This document shows, piece by piece, positions 16,980-23,722 of a stretch of DNA of 36,485 nt (positions are counted from its first letter, which is position 1; the number at the start of each line of letters is the position of its first letter). Below the pieces are notes generated by a model. That model had not been told where the DNA came from and did not search any database. It saw nothing but the letters and a program-made list of their open reading frames with translations. Source of the stretch: JAPLKB01 sp964429485. GTDB taxonomy: Bacteria > Desulfobacterota > Syntrophorhabdia > Syntrophorhabdales > Syntrophorhabdaceae. The stretch spans positions 1 through 36,485 of the forward strand of contig CAYSBW010000022.1 in the NCBI GenBank assembly GCA_964429485.1, read 5' to 3'. The position numbers and the translations under genes were made by a program.

Positions 16980-17183
16980 TACAAAACCGTGTAAACAGAT
17001 TCCAGCCTGCAAGAAGAGCCCACCCTACTGTTACGAAATTAATTCATAATAATATAATATACAGGAAATATATAACTATAAATAACCCAAACAGGCCATA
17101 TATTACCATTCTTCGTGAAATATAACACAAAATAATTGAAATAAATAAAGCACATCAGAAGTGTTCGTGAAAAATAATACAAA
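16964..17183 (+). repeat. Three copies of a ~21-bp direct repeat between the transglycosylase gene and nuoA
   Basis: Copy 1 (16964-16985) covers the last codons and stop of the transglycosylase gene. Copy 3 (17162-17183) is identical over 22 bases, beginning TGTTCGTGAAAAATAATA. Copy 2 (17112-17132) matches copy 1 at 19 of 21 positions. Similarity between copies 1 and 3 continues a few bases further (ACAAAACCGTGT against ACAAACTGTGT). The copies are irregularly spaced (146 and 52 bases), unlike a CRISPR. Copy 3 ends 15 bases before a candidate nuoA promoter. They may be remnants of tandem duplication or binding sites for a regulator. Confidence 0.85.
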
Positions 17184-17198
17184 CTGTGTGTTTTTATG

Positions 17199-17225
17199 TT
17201 GACAACCGTTTGTTTATTGTAGAAT
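17199..17225 (+). promoter_or_regulatory. Candidate promoter of the complex I operon
   Basis: TTGACA (17199-17204) is followed after 15 bases by TAGAAT (17220-17225), five of six matches to TATAAT but with a short spacer. Transcription would begin near 17232, only about 8-14 bases before the nuoA start codons at 17240 or 17246. That would explain why no Shine-Dalgarno sequence is seen there. Confidence 0.45.
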
Positions 17226-17239
17226 ATTATTATCATATC

Positions 17240-17623
17240 ATGGGCATGAATACGTTAACAGAATTTTACTACGTCCTTGTATTTCTAGTAGTCGCTGTTT
17301 TGTTTACCATAGCGCCTGTTATAATTTCTTATCTTATCTCGCCACGCACAATCGGAAAAAAGACTCTTACTACATATGAGTGCGGCATATCCCCATTCGG
17401 TAGTGCCTGGATACGCTACAGCATTGCCTACTATGTTTATGCACTGATATTTATTGCCTTTGATGTAGATCTTTTATATCTGTTTCCTGTAGCCCTGAGC
17501 TATACAAAGGGCGGTAATATGTACGAGTTTTATTCTTTGCTTATATTTGTCGGTATTCTTGTTCTGGCAGTAGTGTATGCTTGGGGAAAGGGGGTTTTTA
17601 CCTGGAAACGAAGGCTCCAATAA
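17240..17623 (+). CDS. nuoA: NADH-quinone oxidoreductase-type subunit A
   Basis: NuoA is a small three-helix membrane subunit of complex I near the quinone site. The protein is about 127 aa from ATG 17240; ATG 17246 is equally possible, and an upstream in-frame ATG (17186) would add an unlikely hydrophilic extension. Conserved features are TYECGISPFG in the first loop and YALIFIAFDVDLLYLFP, where the usual FDVE is FDVD. No Shine-Dalgarno sequence precedes either start, and a promoter candidate lies immediately upstream. It is first in a twelve-gene operon running to 28381. It overlaps nuoB by about 40 bases if nuoB uses its TTG start. Confidence 0.93.
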   Translation: MGMNTLTEFYYVLVFLVVAVLFTIAPVIISYLISPRTIGKKTLTTYECGISPFGSAWIRYSIAYYVYALIFIAFDVDLLYLFPVALSYTKGGNMYEFYSLLIFVGILVLAVVYAWGKGVFTWKRRLQ

Positions 17624-18093
17624 TAAAATTTGCAATTGCTGAAAAATTTCTTAACCTTGCAAGAGCCAATTCCATCTGGCCAATGACATTCGGTCTTGCT
17701 TGCTGTGCAATAGAAATGATGTCCACAGCAATGGCCCGTTTTGACATTGCCCGTTTCGGTGCAGAGGTTTTCAGGCCAAGCCCCAGACAGGCTGATTTAA
17801 TGATTATAAATGGTACTGTGACAAAAAAAATGGCCCCGACCATAATTACCCTCTTTGAACAGATGCCTTCACCTAAATGGGTTATAGCAATGGGGAATTG
17901 TGCAATATCAGGCGGTCCTTTTGTATTTGAGGGACAGTACAATGTTGTTGAAGGCGTTGATAAAATCCTTCCCGTAGATGTTTACATACCTGGATGTCCC
18001 CCGAGGCCGGAAGCTCTTCTTGAGGCACTCATGAAACTGGAAGAAAAAATTACAGGAACACGGCGCTTTCCTGTACCGGAAAAGAAATGGTAA
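17581..18093 (+). CDS. nuoB: NADH-quinone oxidoreductase-type subunit B
   Basis: NuoB holds cluster N2, the last iron-sulfur centre before quinone. All four ligands are present: GLACCAIEMM (C41, C42), AMGNCAISGG (C107) and YIPGCPPRPEALLEAL (C139). The frame contains no upstream ATG or GTG. I use TTG at 17581, inside nuoA, giving 170 aa. An alternative is CTG at 17602, which has AAAGGGGG (17587-17594) 7 bases before it. Either way translation begins at a rare codon within the 3' end of nuoA, which suggests tight coupling. Its stop overlaps the start of nuoCD by 7 bases. Confidence 0.95.
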   Translation: MGKGGFYLETKAPIIKFAIAEKFLNLARANSIWPMTFGLACCAIEMMSTAMARFDIARFGAEVFRPSPRQADLMIINGTVTKKMAPTIITLFEQMPSPKWVIAMGNCAISGGPFVFEGQYNVVEGVDKILPVDVYIPGCPPRPEALLEALMKLEEKITGTRRFPVPEKKW

Positions 18094-19667
18094 TAATAGA
18101 GAAGACATTGGATGATATAAAAAATACTTTAAAAAGTATTGATGTATCTGAAATATCATATGCTGAACGAGGATACCACCTTGCAATAGAGGCACAGAAA
18201 GAAAATATTGTATCCATTGCAGAGTTTTTTGATAAAAAAGGATTTTACCTTGCTGATCTTTGCTGTGTTGATTATGTGGAATACCTTGAGCTTGTTTATT
18301 TCTATAATAATCATAAGGAACTTTGCCGGGTCAAAGTAACGCTCAAGGTTGAACCTGACAAACCTGTAGCGCCCACTATTTCTGATATTTATACAATAGC
18401 TCACTGGTATGAGAGAGAAATACATGAATTTTTTGGAGTCTATTTTGATGGTCATCCCCATCTGGTATATCTCTTCCTTCACGATGAAATAGATTGCTAT
18501 CCACTTCGTAAAAACAGGACGCCTGTTACTGAAGATGACAGGAAATTACTTAATTCTTTTAAACCTGAGGAATATGAAGACGGATTCTTTATGAACCTTG
18601 GTCCGCAGCATCCGAGTACTCACGGGGTTTTGAGGGTTATTGTCAATATGGATGGTGAATACATTATAACTGCCGAGCCTGTTCTTGGCTATTTGCATAG
18701 AATGCATGAAAAGATGGCGGAAAACAGGACCTATCAGCAGTTTATTCCCAACCCGCCCAGAATGGATTATCTCGGTGCTCTTAATTTTAACCTTGGATAT
18801 GTAACAACTGTTGAAAAACTCTGCAACATAGAAGTTCCGGAGCGGGCACAGTATATAAGAACCATTACTGCAGAATTAAATAGAATCTCAAGCCATCTTC
18901 TCTGGGTAGGTGCTTTCGTAGCTGATCTCGGCGGTCTGACCCCTTTCCTGTATACCTTTGATGACAGGGAAAACATTCTTGATATACTTGAAGGAATTTC
19001 AGGATCGAGACTTACCTATAGCTATTTCCGATTTGGTGGACTTTATAATGATATTGACGATGACTTTATTAATGGAACAAGAGAATTCATTAAACGTCTA
19101 CGAGGACGTTTCAGCATGTATGAACAGCTGGTTACAAAAAATGTAATATTTATAAACAGGGTAAAAGGCATAGGAATACTTGGAAAGGATATAACCACAA
19201 AGTACGGTTGTTCCGGACCTGTTATCAGGAGCACAGGGATACCCTTTGATATGAGAAAAGTTGAGCCCTATGCAGCTTATGATAAAGTTGATTTTGATGT
19301 GCCTGTTGGAGTAAACGGTGATAATATGGACAGGTATATGATCCGCATCAGAGAAATTGAAATAAGCCTTAATATAATTGAAAAGGCGATTGAGAAACTT
19401 CCTTCAGGCCCCTTTAAAGCAGACAAAGTACCAAAAAAATTGAAACCGCCGAAGGGAGATCTTTATCATACAGTAGAATCACCGCGCGGTGAAGTCGGTG
19501 TTTATGTGGTCAGTGATGAAAGTGATATACCCTACAGGATGAGATGGAGAGTTCCATCCTATTCTAATCTCATGACATTTCCTTATCTTGCACAGGGAGA
19601 ATTAATTTCAAATGCTATTGCAACGCTGGGTAGCTACGATCTTGTAATCCCGGAGATTGACAGGTGA
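18087..19667 (+). CDS. nuoCD: Fused NADH-quinone oxidoreductase-type subunit C/D
   Basis: This 526-aa protein fuses two peripheral-arm subunits. NuoC spans about residues 1-145, with the signature WYEREIHEFFGVYFDGHP followed by YPLRKN. A linker of about 20 residues follows. NuoD spans about 167-526, beginning MNLGPQHPSTHGVLR and ending SYDLVIPEIDR. The GPQHPSTHG loop that lines the quinone pocket is intact, and no NiFe-hydrogenase cysteine pairs are seen. The protein is therefore a quinone-type complex I subunit, not a hydrogenase. CD fusions occur in several bacterial groups. The ATG overlaps the nuoB stop. A 77-base gap to nuoH contains a possible short ORF. Confidence 0.96.
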   Translation: MVIIEKTLDDIKNTLKSIDVSEISYAERGYHLAIEAQKENIVSIAEFFDKKGFYLADLCCVDYVEYLELVYFYNNHKELCRVKVTLKVEPDKPVAPTISDIYTIAHWYEREIHEFFGVYFDGHPHLVYLFLHDEIDCYPLRKNRTPVTEDDRKLLNSFKPEEYEDGFFMNLGPQHPSTHGVLRVIVNMDGEYIITAEPVLGYLHRMHEKMAENRTYQQFIPNPPRMDYLGALNFNLGYVTTVEKLCNIEVPERAQYIRTITAELNRISSHLLWVGAFVADLGGLTPFLYTFDDRENILDILEGISGSRLTYSYFRFGGLYNDIDDDFINGTREFIKRLRGRFSMYEQLVTKNVIFINRVKGIGILGKDITTKYGCSGPVIRSTGIPFDMRKVEPYAAYDKVDFDVPVGVNGDNMDRYMIRIREIEISLNIIEKAIEKLPSGPFKADKVPKKLKPPKGDLYHTVESPRGEVGVYVVSDESDIPYRMRWRVPSYSNLMTFPYLAQGELISNAIATLGSYDLVIPEIDR

Positions 19668-19741
19668 TTGAATATTTTAATACAGAACATAGAAAATTGC
19701 AGGCATTAATCTGTGTCTTCATTATTAACAAGGATGAATAG
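19664..19741 (+). CDS. Possible 25-codon leader ORF between nuoCD and nuoH
   Basis: GTG at 19664 overlaps the nuoCD stop (GTGA). GGAGA at 19652-19656 sits 7 bases before it. The frame reads 25 residues, beginning MIEYFNTEHRKLQ, and stops with TAG three bases before the nuoH ATG. This exact bridging of the only sizeable gap in the operon could serve to couple translation of nuoH. The peptide has no recognisable family, and such a short frame may be chance. Confidence 0.25.
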   Translation: MIEYFNTEHRKLQALICVFIINKDE

Positions 19742-19744
19742 GCA

Positions 19745-20719
19745 ATGGAAGATATAATAGCAATGGTAGGGCAGGAGACGATAAAAGTAATTATCGGTCT
19801 TATAGGTGTACTGATTCTTGTTGTAGTCAATGCCCTGATGCTTACCTGGCTGGAAAGGAAAATTTCAGGACATATACAAAGAAGAATAGGCCCCAAGGAA
19901 GTAGGTCCTTACGGGTTGATCCAGCCGATTGCCGATGCTCTTAAACTTCTTGGAAAAGAAATCCTTACACCTGCAAACGTGGATAGACCAATATATTTTC
20001 TTGCCCCGGTTCTTATTTTTATCCCGGTTCTCGTATCTTTTATCGTTATACCCTTTGATGTGTCTCTTCAGGTAAAGGATATTAATGTTGGGATTCTTGT
20101 AATTCTTGCCTTTTCCTCGCTGTCAGTTCTCTCGATTCTTCTTGCCGGCTGGGGATCAAACAATAAATATTCCCTGATCGGAGCATTAAGAAGCGTGGCC
20201 CAGAACATTGCCTATGAAATACCTCTTTTACTTTCAATTCTTCCGGTAATTTTTGTGGCAAATTCTTTTTCACTAAAGGATATTGTGGAAGCTCAGAGAG
20301 AAGGATGGTTTATCTGGAAGTGGCAATTTTTTGCTTTTCTCATATATTTTATTGCAGGTGTCGCTGAAACGAACAGAACACCCTTTGACTTGCCTGAAGC
20401 AGAGAGTGAGCTTGTAGCCGGTTTCCATACAGAGTATTCCGGTATGCGTTTTGCGCTGTTTTTCCTTGCTGAATATACAAACATTATGATTGTAAGTGCT
20501 ATAGCCACCGTATTTTTTCTTGGTGGCTATCTCGGGCCTTTTTTACCAGGCATTGTCTGGTTTTTCATTAAAACATACTTCCTTGTGGCTATCATTATGT
20601 GGTTTCGTTGGACCTTTCCCCGGGTTCGCTTTGACCAGCTTCTCAATTTTTCATGGAAGGTGCTTATACCGGTGGCATTTGTGAACCTTCTTGTAACAGG
20701 GGGGCTTCTTAAATTATGA
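19745..20719 (+). CDS. nuoH: NADH-quinone oxidoreductase-type subunit H
   Basis: The 324-aa membrane subunit, with about eight or nine helices, forms much of the quinone chamber and links the peripheral arm to the pump. Conserved features are LERKISGHIQRRIGPKEVGP, GLIQPIADALKLLGKE, GALRSVAQNIAYEIPL and the acidic loop AETNRTPFDLPEAESELVAG. These are all standard for quinone-reacting NuoH and argue against an Ech-type hydrogenase. AAGGA lies upstream of the ATG. Its stop overlaps the nuoI start (ATGA). Confidence 0.96.
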   Translation: MEDIIAMVGQETIKVIIGLIGVLILVVVNALMLTWLERKISGHIQRRIGPKEVGPYGLIQPIADALKLLGKEILTPANVDRPIYFLAPVLIFIPVLVSFIVIPFDVSLQVKDINVGILVILAFSSLSVLSILLAGWGSNNKYSLIGALRSVAQNIAYEIPLLLSILPVIFVANSFSLKDIVEAQREGWFIWKWQFFAFLIYFIAGVAETNRTPFDLPEAESELVAGFHTEYSGMRFALFFLAEYTNIMIVSAIATVFFLGGYLGPFLPGIVWFFIKTYFLVAIIMWFRWTFPRVRFDQLLNFSWKVLIPVAFVNLLVTGGLLKL

Positions 20720-21168
20720 CCTTTATCCTCAATATAATACAAGGCGCCATTTCCCTTGTAAATGGACTTTGCGTGACCACAAAGGCATTTTTTAGTCCTG
20801 TGGTTACAGTTCAGTATCCCAGACAGACAGTAGCAAAAATATCTCCGAGATTCAGAGGCCATACTAAACTTGTGGAAGACGAAGAACGACCGGGAAGGAC
20901 AAAATGTATTGTATGCGGAATGTGTGAAAGGAGTTGCCCTTCTAAATCAATAATTAAAGTAGAAGGCGAAAAACTCGAAGGAGAAAAGAAAAAAACAGCC
21001 ACAGTATATATTCTTAACTTTACAACCTGCAGCCACTGTGGTTTATGTGTTGAAGTATGCCCTGCTGATGCACTGGCTTTTTCAGCAGATTATAACCCTG
21101 CCAGTTACGACAAGGAAGATTTTTATTATGACCTTGTAAAAGAGTTCCAGAAAAGGATAAAAGCATAA
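20716..21168 (+). CDS. nuoI: NADH-quinone oxidoreductase-type subunit I (2x[4Fe-4S])
   Basis: The 150-aa ferredoxin-like subunit carries clusters N6a and N6b. Both binding motifs are complete: CIVCGMCERSCP (C64, C67, C70, C74) and CSHCGLCVEVCP (C105, C108, C111, C115). The N-terminal amphipathic segment, followed by YPRQTVAKISPRFRGHT, is usual. Because NuoE, F and G are absent from the operon, these clusters are the probable entry point for electrons in this complex, perhaps from ferredoxin. That last point is inference. It overlaps nuoH by four bases, and nuoJ starts right after the stop. Confidence 0.96.
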   Translation: MTFILNIIQGAISLVNGLCVTTKAFFSPVVTVQYPRQTVAKISPRFRGHTKLVEDEERPGRTKCIVCGMCERSCPSKSIIKVEGEKLEGEKKKTATVYILNFTTCSHCGLCVEVCPADALAFSADYNPASYDKEDFYYDLVKEFQKRIKA

Positions 21169-21675
21169 ATGAACTTCGCTGAATACTTTTTTATATTAAT
21201 AATGCTTATCACGATGATCGGAGGCCTGGTTACAGTTCTCTCCGGTTCCCTTATATACTCGATGATTGGTCTTGTAGTGACACTTTTTGGTGTTGCAGGA
21301 ATTTATATTTATCTTAATGCACCTTTTCTGGCAATGATGCAGATACTTATTTATGTTGGAGCTATTACAATACTTATTGCCTTTGCAATCATGCTTGCTG
21401 GACCTATGTACAAAAAACCCAAAGAATGGACAACAACTGCGAAACTTTTAGCTTCTGCCATTGTTTCGCTGTTTTCATTTGCTGTATTGTATCTGGCTGT
21501 AATCAGAGGAATGTGGGTAAGTGGAAAGGTTCAGGATTTCACCCTTTCAGCAAAAGATATAGGAAGGACATTGCTTGACAAGTTAATGCTTCCCTTCGAA
21601 TTGATTTCTCTACTCATTGTAGTGAGTATTATAGGTGCCATCATGCTCTCACTGTTATCAAGGAGGGAAAAATGA
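21169..21675 (+). CDS. nuoJ: NADH-quinone oxidoreductase-type subunit J
   Basis: The 168-aa membrane subunit has five hydrophobic helices. The conserved third helix reads MMQILIYVGAITILIAFAIML, close to the family's V-Y-x-G-A-x-x-V-L-F-x-F pattern; this helix carries the pi-bulge in solved structures. Length matches NuoJ. It starts immediately after the nuoI stop and overlaps nuoK by four bases (ATGA). Confidence 0.94.
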   Translation: MNFAEYFFILIMLITMIGGLVTVLSGSLIYSMIGLVVTLFGVAGIYIYLNAPFLAMMQILIYVGAITILIAFAIMLAGPMYKKPKEWTTTAKLLASAIVSLFSFAVLYLAVIRGMWVSGKVQDFTLSAKDIGRTLLDKLMLPFELISLLIVVSIIGAIMLSLLSRREK

Positions 21676-21998
21676 CGGGGAGCTTTGTTTTCAATAATCT
21701 TTACTTATACCTGTTTATAGCTCTGTTTCTCTTGTCTTGTGGCATTCTGGGCCTCCTGTATCGGAGAACTCTCATTGGGATGCTTATATCAATAGAGCTT
21801 ATAATGAATGGAGCTGGATTGAATTTTGTTGCATTAAACAGATTTGCATCTCCTGACAATACCGATGGACAGGTCTTCACAATTTTTATCATGGGTATTG
21901 CTGCAGCAGAAACAGCCGTTGCTCTTGGTATTATAATACTTATTTTCAGGAAATTCGGTCATATCGAAGGTAAAGAGCTGAAGGAGATGAAGGATTAA
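21672..21998 (+). CDS. nuoK: NADH-quinone oxidoreductase-type subunit K
   Basis: The 108-aa three-helix subunit is related to MrpC. Both conserved membrane glutamates of the ion path can be seen: one in SIELIMNGAGLNFVAL and one in AAAETAVALGIIILIFR. AAGGAGGG lies just before the ATG, giving a strong ribosome site. It overlaps nuoJ by four bases and is followed after 3 bases by the first antiporter-like gene. In standard operons nuoL comes next. Confidence 0.95.
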   Translation: MTGSFVFNNLYLYLFIALFLLSCGILGLLYRRTLIGMLISIELIMNGAGLNFVALNRFASPDNTDGQVFTIFIMGIAAAETAVALGIIILIFRKFGHIEGKELKEMKD

Positions 21999-22001
21999 CA
22001 T

Positions 22002-23474
22002 ATGATTATTGAAAGTGCAAAACCTCTTATTCCGATACTGATTGTTCTTTGCGTTTCGATTCTTATCATGCTCTCAGGAAAAAGAAAAAACCTGAGAGAA
22101 TTCTGGTCAATAGCCGGCTCTGTTCTTACATTTGCCTCCGTTGTTAACATGATTCCCGAAGTAATGAGTGGGAACAGGATTCTCTATACTTTATCTACGC
22201 TGGCACCTGGGATATCATTGAACTTCAGGGTGGATGCACTTTCCCTGGTATTTGCGATAATATCATCATTTCTTTGGATTTTCGCAACTTTTTATAATAT
22301 AGGCTATATGCGTTCACTTAATGAGCATGCTCAAACAAGATATTATGCATGTTTTGCTATCGCAATACTCGGTGCCCAGGGTGTTTCGTATTCAGGAAGC
22401 CTTTTTTCACTTTATCTGTTTTATGAAATTATTACTATATTTACTTACCCCCTTGTTGCACACCATCAGGATTCAGAAGGCTATGCAGGAGCAAAAAAAT
22501 ATATTGTCTATCTAATGGGAACTTCGAAGGGATTGCTTTTGCCTGCAATGATCCTCACTTATGTAATGACGGGAACGCTGGATTTTTCAGACAATATCAC
22601 AGCAGGAATTTTCGGGAAAGGAACAGATAATGTTTGGATTTCTGTAACATATTTCCTTTTCCTTTTCGGATTCGCAAAAGCAGCAATCATGCCTTTTCAT
22701 AACTGGCTTCCCTCTGCTATGGTTGCGCCGACTCCTGTCAGCGCATTACTACATGCCGTGGCAGTTGTAAAGGCTGGTGTGTTCTGTATCTGTAGAGTGA
22801 TGCTTTCAGTGTTCGGTACTGATCTGCTCCAAAGCCTTAATCTTGGCATATGTACTGCATACCTTGTGTCCATTACAATTCTTGTTGCATCTGTTATAGC
22901 ACTGACAAAGGATGATCTTAAGGCAAGACTTGCATATTCGACAGTAAGCCAGTTATCATATGTAATACTTGGTGTTGCGCTTCTTGATCCATCTGGAATT
23001 ACCGGTGGAATCATTCATATTGCAAACCATGGTTTCAGCAAAATCACACTCTTTTTCTGTGCAGGAGCAATTTTTGTTGCAACAAGCAAGAGAAAAATAA
23101 GCGATATGGAGGGACTTGGCTATGCAATGCCATTTACAATGGGAGCCTTTGCAATTGCATCATTGAGCATGATAGGCGTTCCTCCTGTGGCGGGCTTTGT
23201 CAGTAAATGGTATCTCCTTAATGGTGCAATGGAAATAAATAACCTTCCTATTGTGATAATACTGATGGCAAGCACTTTGTTGAATGCAGGCTATTTTGTA
23301 CCTATTACAATTAAAGCTTTTTTTAAAAACAAGACAACAGGTTTTAACAGGGCCAATATCAAGGAAGCCCCTGCTACAATGGTAGTTCCTCTGGTGCTTG
23401 CATCCTGCATCTCAGTTTTCCTGGGTTTATATCCGCAATTTTTTGTACAGCTTATAGGGAGACTAATTCCATGA
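22002..23474 (+). CDS. MrpD-like antiporter-type subunit, in the position of nuoL (extra channel subunit)
   Basis: The 490-aa membrane protein of the NuoL/M/N-MrpA/D superfamily has about 14 helices. The key residues are all kept: TM5 Glu in LFYEIITIF (E142), TM7 Lys in GFAKAAIMPFHNWLP (K226), TM8 Lys in LLHAVAVVKAG (K257), and TM12 Lys in PPVAGFVSKWYLL (K402). It lacks the W-E-G-V-G-L signature and the long lateral helix of NuoL, and resembles MrpD more closely. It occupies the usual nuoL site directly after nuoK. Its stop overlaps the start of an 83-aa membrane protein. It probably forms one proton or sodium channel of the complex; whether it binds in the main arm is inference. Confidence 0.88.
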   Translation: MIIESAKPLIPILIVLCVSILIMLSGKRKNLREFWSIAGSVLTFASVVNMIPEVMSGNRILYTLSTLAPGISLNFRVDALSLVFAIISSFLWIFATFYNIGYMRSLNEHAQTRYYACFAIAILGAQGVSYSGSLFSLYLFYEIITIFTYPLVAHHQDSEGYAGAKKYIVYLMGTSKGLLLPAMILTYVMTGTLDFSDNITAGIFGKGTDNVWISVTYFLFLFGFAKAAIMPFHNWLPSAMVAPTPVSALLHAVAVVKAGVFCICRVMLSVFGTDLLQSLNLGICTAYLVSITILVASVIALTKDDLKARLAYSTVSQLSYVILGVALLDPSGITGGIIHIANHGFSKITLFFCAGAIFVATSKRKISDMEGLGYAMPFTMGAFAIASLSMIGVPPVAGFVSKWYLLNGAMEINNLPIVIILMASTLLNAGYFVPITIKAFFKNKTTGFNRANIKEAPATMVVPLVLASCISVFLGLYPQFFVQLIGRLIP

Positions 23475-23722
23475 ACATATTAAAGTGCATTGAAACTCTG
23501 CGAAAAAATCTTAAAACACTCAGAAATATACTAATAGCATATCTTATAGTAGTGATAATTTATGATATTGTAATACATATAGGTAAACACGGTCACTTCT
23601 TTGTTGATAACATTCCGGCCTTCTGGACTATATTTGGGATTGTCGGATGTTTCATACTTATAAAGGTTGCCAAGGGCATAGCGCATACCTTCCTTGGAAA
23701 GAACGAGGATTATTATGGATAA
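23471..23722 (+). CDS. Small two-helix membrane protein inside the complex I operon, function unknown
   Basis: The 83-aa protein has two clear hydrophobic helices (about residues 18-37 and 49-68) and a short polar tail ending GKNEDYYG. GGAGA lies 8 bases before the ATG. It overlaps the upstream antiporter gene by four bases and the downstream one by eight, so it belongs to the operon. It is not NuoK, NuoJ or an Mrp small subunit by any pattern I know. I recall similar short proteins beside MrpD-like genes in anaerobic proteobacteria but cannot name the family. A structural link between the two antiporter-like subunits is a possible role. Confidence 0.82.
   Translation: MNILKCIETLRKNLKTLRNILIAYLIVVIIYDIVIHIGKHGHFFVDNIPAFWTIFGIVGCFILIKVAKGIAHTFLGKNEDYYG

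Noticed and set aside
16964..17183. CRISPR-like array before nuoA
   Set aside because: Only three copies with unequal spacing (146 and 52 bases), one of them inside a coding sequence, and no cas genes.
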